A DNA stretch of 64,000 bases from Desulfurococcus amylolyticus Z-533 (GTDB taxonomy: Archaea > Thermoproteota > Thermoprotei_A > Sulfolobales > Desulfurococcaceae), in assembly GCF_000513855.1 (NCBI RefSeq), contig NZ_KI911318.1, forward strand, positions 124,001 to 188,000, in the 5' to 3' direction. Position 1 is the first letter of the stretch. Every line of letters starts with the position of its first letter. Of this stretch, positions 42,296 to 51,682 are shown piece after piece. Under the pieces are notes generated by a model. The model worked only from the letters and a program-made list of their open reading frames with translations. It searched no databases and had not been told where the DNA came from. Position numbers and translations under genes: made by a program.

Positions 42296-43603
42296 ATGTA
42301 TCTAGAAATATATGATGATGTATATGTAATAAAAGATGTAAAAGCCAGGATGATACTGGATAGCAGGGGTAATCCAACAGTCCAGGTCAGAGTAGTAACA
42401 GAGGGTCTTGGAATAGGGGTAGCTAACGCCCCCAGCGGTGCATCCACCGGCAAGCATGAAGCCGTGGAATTAAGGGATGGTGGAAAAGAGTTCAAGGGTA
42501 AAGGTGTCTCGAAAGCTGTGGAAAACGTTAACAAAGTAATTGCCCCTACCATAATAGGCTTGAACTCAAGGCATCAATACGAGGTAGATGGTAAACTAAT
42601 TGAGATAGATGGCACCCCTAATAAGGCCAGGCTTGGTGGAAACGCTATTGTGGCGACAAGCCTCGCTGTAGCCAAGGCTGCGGCATCAACCATGGGTGTG
42701 CCCCTATACTACTATCTAGGTGGTAGGACAGCGGAATTACTCCCGGTACCGCTTCTAAATATAATTAATGGCGGGGTACACGCTGGGAACAAGCTAGATT
42801 TCCAAGAATTTATGATTGTTCCCGCCGGCTTCAACAGCTTCCACGACGCCATAAGGGCGGCTGTCGAGGTATACCATGAATTAAAAATAGTCTTAAAGAA
42901 CAAGTATGGTCCTTCAGCAGTTAATGTTGGTGATGAAGGCGGGTATGCTCCTCCCCTCGAGAAGATACGTGATGCACTAGATCTCTTAGTTGAAGCGGTA
43001 AAGAAGGCTGGGTATGAGCCGGGTGGAGAGATAGCGATAGCACTTGATGCAGCCAGCTCTCAATTTTATAGAGAGGATAAGGGGGTATACGTCATTGAAG
43101 GAAGGGAGTTAGGTAGGAATGAAATGCTTGAATTATACGAGAAACTAGTAGGGGACTACCCGATAGTAAGTATAGAGGACCCGTTATACGAGGAGGACTT
43201 CGAGGGATTCGCTGAAATGCGTAGAAGACTTGGGGATAAGATCCTGATAGTTGGAGATGACTTATTTACAACAAACCCTGCCAGGCTCTCTAAGGGTATC
43301 GAAAGCAATGCTGGAAACGCCGTATTAGTTAAGGTCAATCAGGTTGGAACCCTGAGCGAAACCATTGAAGTAGTTAGGATGGCACATGAAAACAGGTATA
43401 AAGCAATAATCAGTCATAGGAGTGGTGAAACAGAGGACACCAGTATAGCTGATATAGCTGTTGGATTATCCACTGGACTAATTAAGACTGGTGCGCCGGG
43501 TAGAGGGGAGAGAACTGCTAAATATAATAGGCTACTAGAGATAGCCGAGGAATTGGAAAAGCCGAGGTATCCTGGATTCAGGGTGTTCCCGAGAAAACCA
43601 TGA
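42296..43603 (+). CDS. eno: Enolase
   Basis: A 435-residue glycolytic enzyme converting 2-phosphoglycerate to phosphoenolpyruvate. The N-terminus has ARMILDSRGNPTVQVRV; the catalytic and Mg residues are visible in VNVGDEGGYAPPL, IALDAASSQFY, SIEDPLYEEDFEG, ILIVGDDLFTTNP, VLVKVNQVGTLSET (catalytic Lys) and AIISHRSGETEDTSIADIAV. ATG 42296 has GGTG 8 nt upstream; ATG 42281 is an alternative. Confidence 0.97.
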   Translation: MYLEIYDDVYVIKDVKARMILDSRGNPTVQVRVVTEGLGIGVANAPSGASTGKHEAVELRDGGKEFKGKGVSKAVENVNKVIAPTIIGLNSRHQYEVDGKLIEIDGTPNKARLGGNAIVATSLAVAKAAASTMGVPLYYYLGGRTAELLPVPLLNIINGGVHAGNKLDFQEFMIVPAGFNSFHDAIRAAVEVYHELKIVLKNKYGPSAVNVGDEGGYAPPLEKIRDALDLLVEAVKKAGYEPGGEIAIALDAASSQFYREDKGVYVIEGRELGRNEMLELYEKLVGDYPIVSIEDPLYEEDFEGFAEMRRRLGDKILIVGDDLFTTNPARLSKGIESNAGNAVLVKVNQVGTLSETIEVVRMAHENRYKAIISHRSGETEDTSIADIAVGLSTGLIKTGAPGRGERTAKYNRLLEIAEELEKPRYPGFRVFPRKP

Positions 43604-43609
43604 TTTTTT
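43604..43609 (+). terminator. Run of six T's after enolase
   Basis: T6 immediately follows the enolase stop codon, as is usual for archaeal transcription termination. It overlaps the end of the convergent small membrane protein gene. Confidence 0.45.
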
Positions 43610-43854
43610 CACGGGATAAATATACCTATAATCATTAATACTATGGCCGTTATCACTGTTAGCTTGATAAACTGACTCACAGTGAGGTTCGGTATCTCTT
43701 TTACCGCCCTAATGAGTATAGTTATAGCTATTGATAGACCAATAATCATTAGTATGGTGAACCCTATTAGAAATAACCATACCCCTACACCATTTATACC
43801 GCTTAAGACCGTAAAGAACCCGTTTAGCACGTTGCTTATTTTATCGATCCACAT
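43609..43854 (-). CDS. Small membrane protein, two helices
   Basis: An 81-residue protein with hydrophobic segments at about 24-50 (VWLFLIGFTILMIIGLSIAI) and 62-80 (FIKLTVITAIVLMIIGIFI), and a short polar link AVKEIPNLTVSQ. The C-terminal half faintly resembles SecE/Sss1 translocase subunits, but the extra helix before it does not fit, so I leave it unnamed. It converges on enolase. Confidence 0.5.
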   Translation of the reverse strand: MWIDKISNVLNGFFTVLSGINGVGVWLFLIGFTILMIIGLSIAITILIRAVKEIPNLTVSQFIKLTVITAIVLMIIGIFIP

Positions 43855-44029
43855 TTAAACCCCTTTATCATTATGCCCTTGTTAAAGACATTTAAATCCT
43901 AGGGCTAGTGATATTACTGTTCCAGTTCCTTTATCGATTCCCCTCAGGATAACGTTGAAAAACATCATATCAGGGTGAAAGTCTCCAATTAATAAACCAT
44001 GTATTTAAACGAGTTTGCCATGTAGTATT

Positions 44030-44095
44030 AATCGATGATGATGGTTAAAAGCGTGTAGCCGCTTTGGCGATGACATACACCAGGCTTCTGATGTT
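44030..44095 (+). ncRNA. Probable C/D box guide sRNA
   Basis: C box ATGATGA at 44035-44041, C' box GCGATGA at 44067-44073, D box CTGA at 44088-44091. The expected D' box is degenerate. The guide before the D box is CATACACCAGGCTT. A TATA-like ATTTAAAC at 44002-44009 would start transcription near 44030. The spacing of C' to D (14 nt) is normal. It lies in the gap between a membrane protein and the isopentenyl phosphate kinase gene. It should guide ribose methylation of rRNA or tRNA through L7Ae, Nop5 and fibrillarin. Confidence 0.5.
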
Positions 44096-44099
44096 GAAG

Positions 44100-44954
44100 C
44101 TATGGCTCTATTATAGTACCCTCGGAGATATCTCCATGTAGAATAGCGTTAACAACGTCCTGCCTACTGAAGCCGGACGCTATGATCACTCTAACCCCTA
44201 GTCTCTCAGATAACTCATGCATTGATTTCACCTTACTATATATCCCACCCGTTGCATCATTATTCTTCTCTTTGCTAAGTTGCTCAAGGACTTGACTGAT
44301 ATTATTCTTATTTATAGATTTAATTAAAACCGGATCACTACACCTGGAAGGGTTACAAGTATATACTCCTTTAACATCTGTTAAAAGCACAATGCGTGCT
44401 GGTTTAATGCTTTCTGCAAGTAATTCGAATACTTTCTCAGTGGATACCACATGGTATCCATTGCTCCATGGTATACATTCCCCGTATAGAAGCGGTATGA
44501 GTCCAGCCGAGATAAAATTGTACACCGGTTCCGAGAAAACCTTGAATTCCCCATCCTGGCTTACCGTGATCACTGCACTTGTTTGAATACTTGATACAGG
44601 TATACCGGCCTCGACAAGGTGATCTGTGATTATCCTATTCAATAACCTTGTTGCCTGGTGACATTTCACAACACAATCGATTCGTCCGTCTCCACAATAC
44701 TTTCTCACAGCATAGTGAGCGAAGCTTCCCCCTCCATTCCCTAGTATAAGTTTTACCCTACCATATACTTGCCTTAAGATCTCTGCCACAGCATCGAGGG
44801 ATTCTCTCCTGAGTGTGACAGGCTTGTCTTTTATGGTTATGAAGCTGCCTCCTAATTTAACATATACTGTGTCCTGTAACGGTGTCAATTCGTGCACCCT
44901 TCGCGTTTCAAGTATTGGAAACACAGGTAAACATTTTATTGTTTTTCCTAGCAT
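44100..44954 (-). CDS. ipk: Isopentenyl phosphate kinase
   Basis: A 284-residue amino-acid-kinase-fold enzyme that makes isopentenyl diphosphate in the archaeal mevalonate pathway. Motifs: YVKLGGSFITIKDK, LGNGGGSFAHYAV (with the catalytic His), VLLTDVKGVYT and NDATGGIYSKVKSMHEL. The N-terminus is about 30 residues longer than usual; GTG and TTG codons at about residues 20 and 23 may be the true start. Its product feeds the prenyl synthase at 56771-57871. Confidence 0.9.
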   Translation of the reverse strand: MLGKTIKCLPVFPILETRRVHELTPLQDTVYVKLGGSFITIKDKPVTLRRESLDAVAEILRQVYGRVKLILGNGGGSFAHYAVRKYCGDGRIDCVVKCHQATRLLNRIITDHLVEAGIPVSSIQTSAVITVSQDGEFKVFSEPVYNFISAGLIPLLYGECIPWSNGYHVVSTEKVFELLAESIKPARIVLLTDVKGVYTCNPSRCSDPVLIKSINKNNISQVLEQLSKEKNNDATGGIYSKVKSMHELSERLGVRVIIASGFSRQDVVNAILHGDISEGTIIEP

Positions 44955-44987
44955 TATTGAGTAATAGTATTCGGCGGTGCCTCTAAT

Positions 44988-46316
44988 GTGAAGACGGGCT
45001 TTAACACTAGCTTTCTCAGGCGTGAATGGAGAATAATAGCAGCTAACATAGTGGTGTTTGTATTAGCTGTATCCGGCTGGAACTACTATGATGTAAGGTA
45101 CTTTATAAACTACTGGTTCGACTACTTTAAGGAAGGCAGGTTACTAGAAATATATAGCGGGCCGTTTAGGGCTAAAGTTGCTTATCCACCATTAGCGGTA
45201 TACCTATTTATTTCAACCCACCTCATAGCTTCTAGCATAGGTGGTAATCTCGCTGTTAAGCTAATAGATAAGCTTCCCTTAATCATGGCATTCAACTGTA
45301 TATACTTCATCTTGAGGAGGAGATATGGAAGTTCAGCCGGCAATCTATGGCTCTTGAACTACATTGGGTACGCTATAATAGCTAGTTTTCAATTCGACAT
45401 GGTAGCAGTATTATTCCTGCTCATGGGCTTCATATACTTAACCGAGGGGAGGTATGTGAGGTCAACCATAATGATAGTGCTTTCAGCGCTTATAAAGCAG
45501 TTACTAGCGGTGTTCTTTCTATTTATACCATTAATACTGCTTGCCCGGAGGGACTATAGAAATATGGCTAAATCAATAGGGGCAGCCGTCTTGACGGCTT
45601 CGTTATTTACCCTGCCTTTCCTCATATATGATCCCTGGGGGTTTATTAATAAAGTAGTATTGTTCCATGGCTCCCGTTACCCCCAGCAATATAGCCTCTG
45701 GACCCTCCCGGTTTACCTGAGCTGGTTCAACCTGGCTTCACTCCCTTCATGGCTTACTTGGGTATGGATAATACCGTTTACACTGGCATTACTAATAGTA
45801 TACGTTGATTTCTATCGTAAAGGGGCTCCTCAGGATCCCGACATGCTGCTAATATATTTTACTGCTACATCAATACTACTACTTTTACTTAATAAAGTCG
45901 GGAATGTCAACTACTATCTCTGGGCTTCTCTGTTTATCACGATATATTTATCGAGTTATTTCCCGAGGTTGCCGAGTAAACTACTATCCCTCTACATATT
46001 CATCCCACTACTCATAGGGCTTATAGCTGGCTTCTTCATAGAGTTTACTGCTGCAATCGTGGGTGATGATATATTAATAGTGGAGGATTCAAACTGGGTT
46101 TCAGCAGAGCAACTTATTGCATTAAGTGTCGGTATAGACTCTATTATATATAAGTTCATTATTTATATACGTAGCTCCCCTGCCTTCTATACTTTATTCA
46201 GCATCCTCAATAACGGGAGGAGTATATCGGCTGTATTGATAACCATCATATATAATGCATACCTGATCTATATGTTGATCCTTGTAACACATCATTCTCG
46301 GTGGTTTAAGCATTAA
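44988..46316 (+). CDS. GT-C-like polytopic glycosyltransferase
   Basis: A 442-residue membrane protein with about 10-12 helices. The first outer loop holds SGWNYYDVRYFINYWFDYF with Asp residues, as the GT-C catalytic loop does, followed by AYPPLAVYLF and SFQFDMVAVLFLLMGF; these are patterns of the mannosyltransferase/GT87 group using lipid-linked sugars. The exact donor and acceptor are unknown. A role in glycolipid or protein glycan synthesis is possible. It is divergent from ipk with a 33-bp gap. Confidence 0.65.
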   Translation: MKTGFNTSFLRREWRIIAANIVVFVLAVSGWNYYDVRYFINYWFDYFKEGRLLEIYSGPFRAKVAYPPLAVYLFISTHLIASSIGGNLAVKLIDKLPLIMAFNCIYFILRRRYGSSAGNLWLLNYIGYAIIASFQFDMVAVLFLLMGFIYLTEGRYVRSTIMIVLSALIKQLLAVFFLFIPLILLARRDYRNMAKSIGAAVLTASLFTLPFLIYDPWGFINKVVLFHGSRYPQQYSLWTLPVYLSWFNLASLPSWLTWVWIIPFTLALLIVYVDFYRKGAPQDPDMLLIYFTATSILLLLLNKVGNVNYYLWASLFITIYLSSYFPRLPSKLLSLYIFIPLLIGLIAGFFIEFTAAIVGDDILIVEDSNWVSAEQLIALSVGIDSIIYKFIIYIRSSPAFYTLFSILNNGRSISAVLITIIYNAYLIYMLILVTHHSRWFKH

Positions 46317-46395
46317 TGTTTTCCATATAAGCATAATATGAGCATAATATTTACAGGATCATGTGTGGTGGAGGGTTATTCTCTAAAAAACGGGT

Positions 46396-47916
46396 TTAGA
46401 GGGTATATTTCCAGACACCCTTTCCTCTATAATTATATATAATGGTTTTATATGCTGTAACATACTCTATAGAGTACCCTATGCCCTCTCTTCCTATGCC
46501 TGAGTCCTTTCTACCACCATAAGGATAGTACCCTATGCCGTGGCGTGGCATATCATTTACGTATATGGCTCCGAATTCGAGAAGTCTTATTAGCTTTCTA
46601 ATGGATTCTATATCATGTCCAAATATTGCTGCATCGAGTCCGTATCTTCTCCCGTTCGCGAGGTCTACTGCTTCATTTAGATCCCTGTAACTAGTTATAA
46701 TTGCCACTGGTGCAAAGACCTCCTCATGATATAGCTTTATCTCCTTAATCCTCTCCTTATCGGGGAACTCTATCAGTGTTGGTTCGACATAGTTTCCGCC
46801 GAGGCTTCTCCCCCCGTAGAGTACTCTCCCACCTTTCTTGACAGCGTCTTCAATAGCCTCCATTAATAGCTTAACGGTTGCCCCATCTATTAAGGGCCCC
46901 ATGTCAACATCTTCTCTGCGTGGATCGCCGACACGTATCTTAGAAAGTTCCCCAACTATTCTATCCTTTAGTTTATCATATACCTTCTCATGAACGAGGA
47001 TTAATCTTATTGCATCGCATCTCTGACCCGCATAACTATATATCCCAGTAGCTATTTTGACTGCTGTATCATCGAGATCAGCATCTGGAAGTACTATGGC
47101 TGGATCCCCGCCTCCCAGCTCCATTATGAATTGCTTAATTCCAGCCGTCTCTAATATCTTCTTACCGGTTTCACTACTACCTGTGAAACTTATTACTGAA
47201 ATCCTTCTATCCGAAACAAGCCTCGAGCTCTCCCGGCCTGGTATTGTTGCTATGGCCAATCCCTCACGCGGGAACCCAGCCTCCTCCAGTAGCCTACCTA
47301 ATAGGAGGACCGGTATTGGATTGGCTGAAGGTGGCTTAATGATGATAGCGTTGCCGCTTGCAAAGCTATAAACGATTTTAGACACTGTGTCGAATAATGG
47401 ATAGTTGAATGGTACCACGGCGAGCACTACTCCATAGGGCTCTCGGCGCACCACCGCCTCTGTCTCAGTTGTTGTTTCATCCCAGTCCCCCGGCATGTAT
47501 TCTCCAAATATTTTTCTAACATCTAGTGATGCCGCCCTGACTCTTTCTATTGAAGCATTGACTTCCCCTTCAGCCTGCTTCCTTGTTTTGCCCGAGTTAA
47601 TGATAAGCGTGTTGACTATGTCGCTTCTATGCTCCTCTAATAGGATGGCTAGTTTCTCAAGTATTTTAAGCCTCTTCCATCCGGGTGTGTCCCTTACCCT
47701 CCACCGCCCTCTGGAATAAATGAGCTCGAGTACCGGATCCATGGTATTCCAAGAAGCCTTAGCTACTTTGGCTATTAACGAGTTATCTATAGGCGTGTAG
47801 ACGTCGAAGTATTCCTCTGTCTCAACCCATTCCCCAGCTAGATAAGTTTTAAAGTGTAATGTATTATCTTCTCTCTTGACTATTTTCTCAAAGAGGCTTG
47901 ATTTTAACTCGAGCAT
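46396..47916 (-). CDS. gapN: Non-phosphorylating glyceraldehyde-3-phosphate dehydrogenase (GapN)
   Basis: A 506-residue aldehyde dehydrogenase that oxidises glyceraldehyde 3-phosphate directly to 3-phosphoglycerate. Motifs: VVPFNYPLFDTVSKIVYSFA, KPPSANPIP, SFTGSSETGK, MELGGGDPAIVL, the catalytic cysteine in GQRCDAIRL, EEVFAPVAI, and MPRHGIGYYPYGGRKDSG, a signature I recall from Thermoproteus and Sulfolobus GapN. The match in length and C-terminal text supports GapN over other aldehyde dehydrogenases. Enolase two genes away is the next-but-one glycolytic step. Confidence 0.92.
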   Translation of the reverse strand: MLELKSSLFEKIVKREDNTLHFKTYLAGEWVETEEYFDVYTPIDNSLIAKVAKASWNTMDPVLELIYSRGRWRVRDTPGWKRLKILEKLAILLEEHRSDIVNTLIINSGKTRKQAEGEVNASIERVRAASLDVRKIFGEYMPGDWDETTTETEAVVRREPYGVVLAVVPFNYPLFDTVSKIVYSFASGNAIIIKPPSANPIPVLLLGRLLEEAGFPREGLAIATIPGRESSRLVSDRRISVISFTGSSETGKKILETAGIKQFIMELGGGDPAIVLPDADLDDTAVKIATGIYSYAGQRCDAIRLILVHEKVYDKLKDRIVGELSKIRVGDPRREDVDMGPLIDGATVKLLMEAIEDAVKKGGRVLYGGRSLGGNYVEPTLIEFPDKERIKEIKLYHEEVFAPVAIITSYRDLNEAVDLANGRRYGLDAAIFGHDIESIRKLIRLLEFGAIYVNDMPRHGIGYYPYGGRKDSGIGREGIGYSIEYVTAYKTIIYNYRGKGVWKYTL

Positions 47917-48042
47917 ATCAATTTAGCCCTCTAAATTCTTAAAATATTCTGGTGAGATTTTTAAATAATGTTTAAAACATGTTTGAAGAAGTATTACTAG
48001 GTGGGGAAGAAAATTTTTAAGTATTAAAGTTGTAAATAATAA

Positions 48043-48615
48043 ATGATGAGTGAAATGAGTGAACTAAAGGCCATGACCAAGCAGTTACTATTAAACGCCT
48101 TTGGCGGGGAATCAATGGCTCATATGAGATACCTGGTATTTGCTGAGATAGCAGAGAAAGAGGGCTTTCCTAATGTAGCTAGATTATTTAAAGCAATAGC
48201 GTTCGCTGAACAGGTTCATGCTAGAAACCACTATAATGTACTGAGGGAGTACAACACTGATGAAACTGTATCAGCCGGAACCCCTATCGGTCCTGGCTCA
48301 ACCAGTAAAAACCTGGAGCTAGCTATCAGGGGTGAGGAATTCGAGGTAAACGAGATGTACCCAGTGTATCTCGAGGCGGCAAGATACCAGGGAGTTAGCG
48401 AGGCTGAGAAAAGCTTCAGATTCGCGTTAGAAGCTGAGAAGATACATGCGAAACTATACAGGGAGGCAAAGGAATACGTGGATCAAGGCAGGGATATGCC
48501 TATAAAGGGCAAGGTATGGATCTGCCCGGTCTGCGGTCACACGTACATTGGTGAGGAGCCCCCAGAGAGATGTCCTGTATGTGGTGCCCCCAGGAGCATG
48601 TATAGGGGCTTCTAG
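48043..48615 (+). CDS. Rubrerythrin
   Basis: A 190-residue peroxide-reducing protein. The four-helix diiron domain has GGESMAHMRYLVFAEIAE, AFAEQVHARNHY, YPVYLEAARYQGVSEAEKSF and ALEAEKIHAKLY with the Glu/His ligands; the C-terminal rubredoxin part has CPVCGHTYIGEEPPERCPVC. TTTTTAAGTATTAAA at about 48016 places a TATA box 25-27 nt before the ATG, so the message is probably leaderless. Oxidative-stress defence in an anaerobe. Confidence 0.94.
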   Translation: MMSEMSELKAMTKQLLLNAFGGESMAHMRYLVFAEIAEKEGFPNVARLFKAIAFAEQVHARNHYNVLREYNTDETVSAGTPIGPGSTSKNLELAIRGEEFEVNEMYPVYLEAARYQGVSEAEKSFRFALEAEKIHAKLYREAKEYVDQGRDMPIKGKVWICPVCGHTYIGEEPPERCPVCGAPRSMYRGF

Positions 48616-48661
48616 ATATTTTTAAATCTATCCTGATCCTTTTCCAAAGGGTTTTTGATCA

Positions 48662-48787
48662 TTATGGTTCATATTCGGTTGATGTTGCCGCCTGCCTTAT
48701 TACCCGTTTTCCGGGAACATGCCCTTCCCGGGCAAATGAGTTGGCTTCATCGAGTAGTATCCTTCCATTAGCAACTACTAATAGAGT
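48662..48787 (-). pseudogene. C-terminal fragment of an amidohydrolase-like gene
   Basis: The minus strand reads TLLVVANGRILLDEANSFAR, then EGHVPGKRVIRQAATSTEYE and Pro-stop at 48662. A VVANGRIL-type tail is usual at the end of amidohydrolases and related metal-dependent hydrolases. There is a stop just upstream and no catalytic part, so this is a leftover. The rest of 48616-48930 shows no gene. Confidence 0.4.
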
Positions 48788-48930
48788 TCACTATATCGCT
48801 CTCAACATAGATATGTAGAAGAAAATCCATAAAGCATTCTGAAAAAGCTACAAACCAGCATGAAAATAAAACAATAGTAGAAGGCATTTTTATTTAGATC
48901 TTCCATATGTAGTTTTACAGTGTAGGGCTG

Positions 48931-49704
48931 GTGTCCCCCTTGCTTATCTTCATTGGTGCTGGTTATTCACGCAGACATTTAACTCAGGAAGCATTGGAGT
49001 CTTTGAAGAGTGCTGAAAAGATATATGTTGACACCTATACATCAATGTATGAGGACGGCTTCAACTGGCTTAGAGATGTTAATCCATCAGCTGAGATAGT
49101 GTTTGCTAAAAGAAGGGACTTAGAAGGGGAGGGTATTAATAGAATAGTAGAAGAGGCTAAGGAGGGTAATATCGCGATACTCTGTGCCGGAGATCCATTT
49201 ACAGCAACAACACATGACGCTATTAGGGTTGAAGCATTAAAGAGCAATGTAAGCGTTAAGGTTGTAACCGGTATATCGGTGGTGAACCTAGTTCACAGCA
49301 GGATCGGCCTCCAAGCATATAGGTTCGGTAAAATAGTCACCCTAGTATATCCTGACAGCTTTAAACCATACAGTGTTATCGAAACCATATATGATAATCT
49401 AGGTAGAAACCTCCATACACTCGTACTGCTCGATCTCAGGTTAGAGGAGGGGTTAGCGATGAGTATTCCAGAGGCTATAGATATACTTACGGAGCTCGAC
49501 GAGAAACAACAATTAATGAATCAAATAAGCATTGGCGTGGCTAGGCTTGGATGGAGTAGTGAGGTAATTAGGGCTGGGAGGCTTGTCGAGTTAAAAAGAT
49601 ATAGTTATCCTCCTCCCCCTCATTCACTAATCATCGCTGCCAGGCTTCATCCAATAGAGTTAGAGAGTCTCAGGTATATAGCTGGCCTCACGATAACGGG
49701 TTAA
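48931..49704 (+). CDS. dphB: Diphthine synthase DphB
   Basis: A 257-residue SAM-dependent methyltransferase of the diphthamide pathway. The N-terminus LLIFIGAGYSRRHLTQEALE, VDTYTSMYEDG, CAGDPFTATTHDAIRVEA and TGISVVNLVHSRIGLQAYRF are the family pattern. It trimethylates the intermediate made by Dph2 on elongation factor 2. The start is GTG 48931. It runs into the repeat R2. Confidence 0.94.
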   Translation: MSPLLIFIGAGYSRRHLTQEALESLKSAEKIYVDTYTSMYEDGFNWLRDVNPSAEIVFAKRRDLEGEGINRIVEEAKEGNIAILCAGDPFTATTHDAIRVEALKSNVSVKVVTGISVVNLVHSRIGLQAYRFGKIVTLVYPDSFKPYSVIETIYDNLGRNLHTLVLLDLRLEEGLAMSIPEAIDILTELDEKQQLMNQISIGVARLGWSSEVIRAGRLVELKRYSYPPPPHSLIIAARLHPIELESLRYIAGLTITG

Positions 49705-49742
49705 CTCCGCGTGACGAAGAAAATAAATAGTGTCTAAGGTGA

Positions 49743-49961
49743 GGGGTTCGGGTCTGGTGAATACCTGTAATTGCCTGCTTCACCCCTTATTTCTTATTCC
49801 CCCGCTCCGTCCGGCTTCACCCTTCACAGCGGGGGAATACCCCGTATACCCGTCCAGAGAATACCGGGAGAAAAGTAAAAGTAATGGTCATCGAGGAAAA
49901 CTAGTGAAGACATCAAGAGAATAAAACGTGTTCAAAAATATTTAAAAAAGAATTTAGAACC
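49743..49961 (-). repeat. Complex repeat, copy R2 (inverted relative to R1)
   Basis: It is the reverse complement of R1 (35243-35574) with two internal blocks missing. Read on the minus strand it contains TTCCCCCGCT ... AGCGGGGGAA, a 10-bp stem enclosing GTGAAGGGTGAAGCCGGACG, so the more compact copy keeps a cleaner fold. It fills most of the gap between dphB and the second importer operon. No protein is encoded. Confidence 0.8.
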
Positions 49962-49992
49962 TGTAACAGGCTTAATCCTTGGTGACGTCAGT

Positions 49993-50745
49993 TTAGTAGT
50001 ATGGTATAATGATTCTCATGCCTCCAGGTATTTCAGTGACCATGAACTCTACACCGTATACTTCTCTTAGGACATCCAGGTTCTCCATTAATTCATTCAG
50101 CCATCCATGGAACGCTATGGAGCCGCTTCTTAGGACTACTATATAGTCGCAGGTGTACGATGCGAATATCGGGTCGTGTGTAGCGATAATTATTGTCGAG
50201 GATCCGGACTTCTTTCTAAGTGTTTTGGAGAGGACTGGTTTGAATCCTGTGTCGATATGGGCGTCTGGTTCATCAAGTAATATGTACCGTGGTTTCTTTA
50301 TCAGTGCTGAGGCTATCACTATTTTCTGTAGCTCGCCGCTGCTTAATTCATTAATATGTCTATCCAGTAAACCCGTGATGCCTAGCTCTATTGATGTATT
50401 ATATATTGCCTCCTCGACATCTATGTTTTTAAGCGGGTAAAGCGCCATTTCAAGTACCTCCCTAACCTGTAACTGTAGGGACGTAGATATGGTTTGCTGT
50501 GACCCATACGATAGGATCCTTGATAAAACTGTCAGCGGCGTCTTTGAGACCTCTCTTCCATCAATTAGTATCGAGCCCCTGTAGCCTACTAGCCTGGCTA
50601 GTGCACGTAAGAGGGTAGTTTTACCTGATGCATTAGGACCCATTAAGCATGTGACTTTATTCTCCATTATTTCGAGAGATGCATTGTTTAATCCCTTTAA
50701 TCCACCTGTATATTCGACTACTACATTACTGGCCTTAATCACCAT
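49993..50745 (-). CDS. ABC ATPase of FecCD-type importer (system 2)
   Basis: A 250-residue ATPase with Walker A GPNASGKTTLL, signature ELSSGELQKIVIASAL, Walker B YILLDEPDAHID (Asp-Glu-Pro-Asp in place of Thr/Ser) and ATHDPIFASYT. ATG 50745 has GGAGG at ideal spacing, so I drop the 27 upstream residues in the longer frame. It overlaps the permease gene by 11 bp. It is distinct from system 1 and shares only family identity. Confidence 0.88.
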   Translation of the reverse strand: MVIKASNVVVEYTGGLKGLNNASLEIMENKVTCLMGPNASGKTTLLRALARLVGYRGSILIDGREVSKTPLTVLSRILSYGSQQTISTSLQLQVREVLEMALYPLKNIDVEEAIYNTSIELGITGLLDRHINELSSGELQKIVIASALIKKPRYILLDEPDAHIDTGFKPVLSKTLRKKSGSSTIIIATHDPIFASYTCDYIVVLRSGSIAFHGWLNELMENLDVLREVYGVEFMVTEIPGGMRIIIPYY

Positions 50746-51682
50746 ATATCCTCCGCCTCGAGAGCAGTAAATATATGAAGAACGGAGCCCCAATGAGTGA
50801 GGCGATGGCTCCAGCCGGTATTTCACTCCATATTACAGCGAAGAGCCTCCTGCTTGTAAAGTCGGTTACATAAAGTATTATAGATGATGTGAAGGCCGCT
50901 AAAGGCGCGACAACCCTGTTATCACTCCTACCAGATAGGTACCTCGCTATATGTGGTGATGCCAATCCAATAAAACCTATTAAACCGTAGAGTGAGGTAA
51001 CGATACTGCTGGTTAAACCGGCGACAATTATTGAGATCAAGCGTATAACTCGGGGGTTAAACCCGGTTATTACTGAGAATTCATCGCTTACCTCCAGCGT
51101 GTTAAGGGGCTTTGCAAGAATGAGCATTATGGATGCTGAGATGACTAGGGGAATAGATAACATATATAACTTATCATTGGTGGCAACTATGAAGCTTCCA
51201 ACGAGAAGAAGCTGCGCATACGGGTAAACACGGATCGTTAGATAAGATAGGAGAGCCGATATGCCTGAGAAAAAAGAGTTAACGCCAATGCCGGCTAGCA
51301 CATATGAAGTAGCTGTGCCGGATAACTTCTCCGCCAGTGTGATTGTGAGAAATAAGGCTAAAAGCCCGCCAAGCATCGAGGACAATGGGGTAGCGAGAGT
51401 GAAGCCTCCAGCTATTAAAATACTTAGATAAGTAAACACAAGTGAGCCGCTTCCTATCCCGAGTATGTAGTGGTCTACTAGTGGATTACGTAGTGAGGAC
51501 TGAAGATATACTCCGGTTAAACCTATAATTATGCCGGTTGAAATCACTGAGAGAATCCTGCTTAATCTATAGTTAAATAATAATGAATTGTGTTGAACAT
51601 CGTTGAGATCGCATATTAGCATTATGGAAAAAACAAGTAGTAGGCCTAGAAGCCAGAGATCTCTTTGCTTCATTTCCTCCAA
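50735..51682 (-). CDS. FecCD-family ABC permease (system 2)
   Basis: A 315-residue permease, a little short for the family, with about nine to ten helices. NYRLSRILSVISTGIIIGLT, LQSSLRNPLVDHYILGIGSG and GLIGFIGLASPHIARYLSG are the family segments. The coupling loop is intact. It overlaps the binding protein gene by 13 bp and the ATPase by 11 bp. Confidence 0.88.
   Translation of the reverse strand: MEEMKQRDLWLLGLLLVFSIMLICDLNDVQHNSLLFNYRLSRILSVISTGIIIGLTGVYLQSSLRNPLVDHYILGIGSGSLVFTYLSILIAGGFTLATPLSSMLGGLLALFLTITLAEKLSGTATSYVLAGIGVNSFFSGISALLSYLTIRVYPYAQLLLVGSFIVATNDKLYMLSIPLVISASIMLILAKPLNTLEVSDEFSVITGFNPRVIRLISIIVAGLTSSIVTSLYGLIGFIGLASPHIARYLSGRSDNRVVAPLAAFTSSIILYVTDFTSRRLFAVIWSEIPAGAIASLIGAPFFIYLLLSRRRIYGD

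Noticed and set aside
42197-42552. Large ORFs on both strands over the enolase start
   Set aside because: The minus-strand ORF to 42552 is antisense to conserved enolase sequence; only its last 98 codons (41971-42267) look like a gene. The extra 33 codons before enolase are the antisense of that gene.
43609-43854. SecE/Sss1 translocase subunit
   Set aside because: The second helix is faintly similar, but an extra N-terminal helix and absence of the usual amphipathic segment make the name unsafe.
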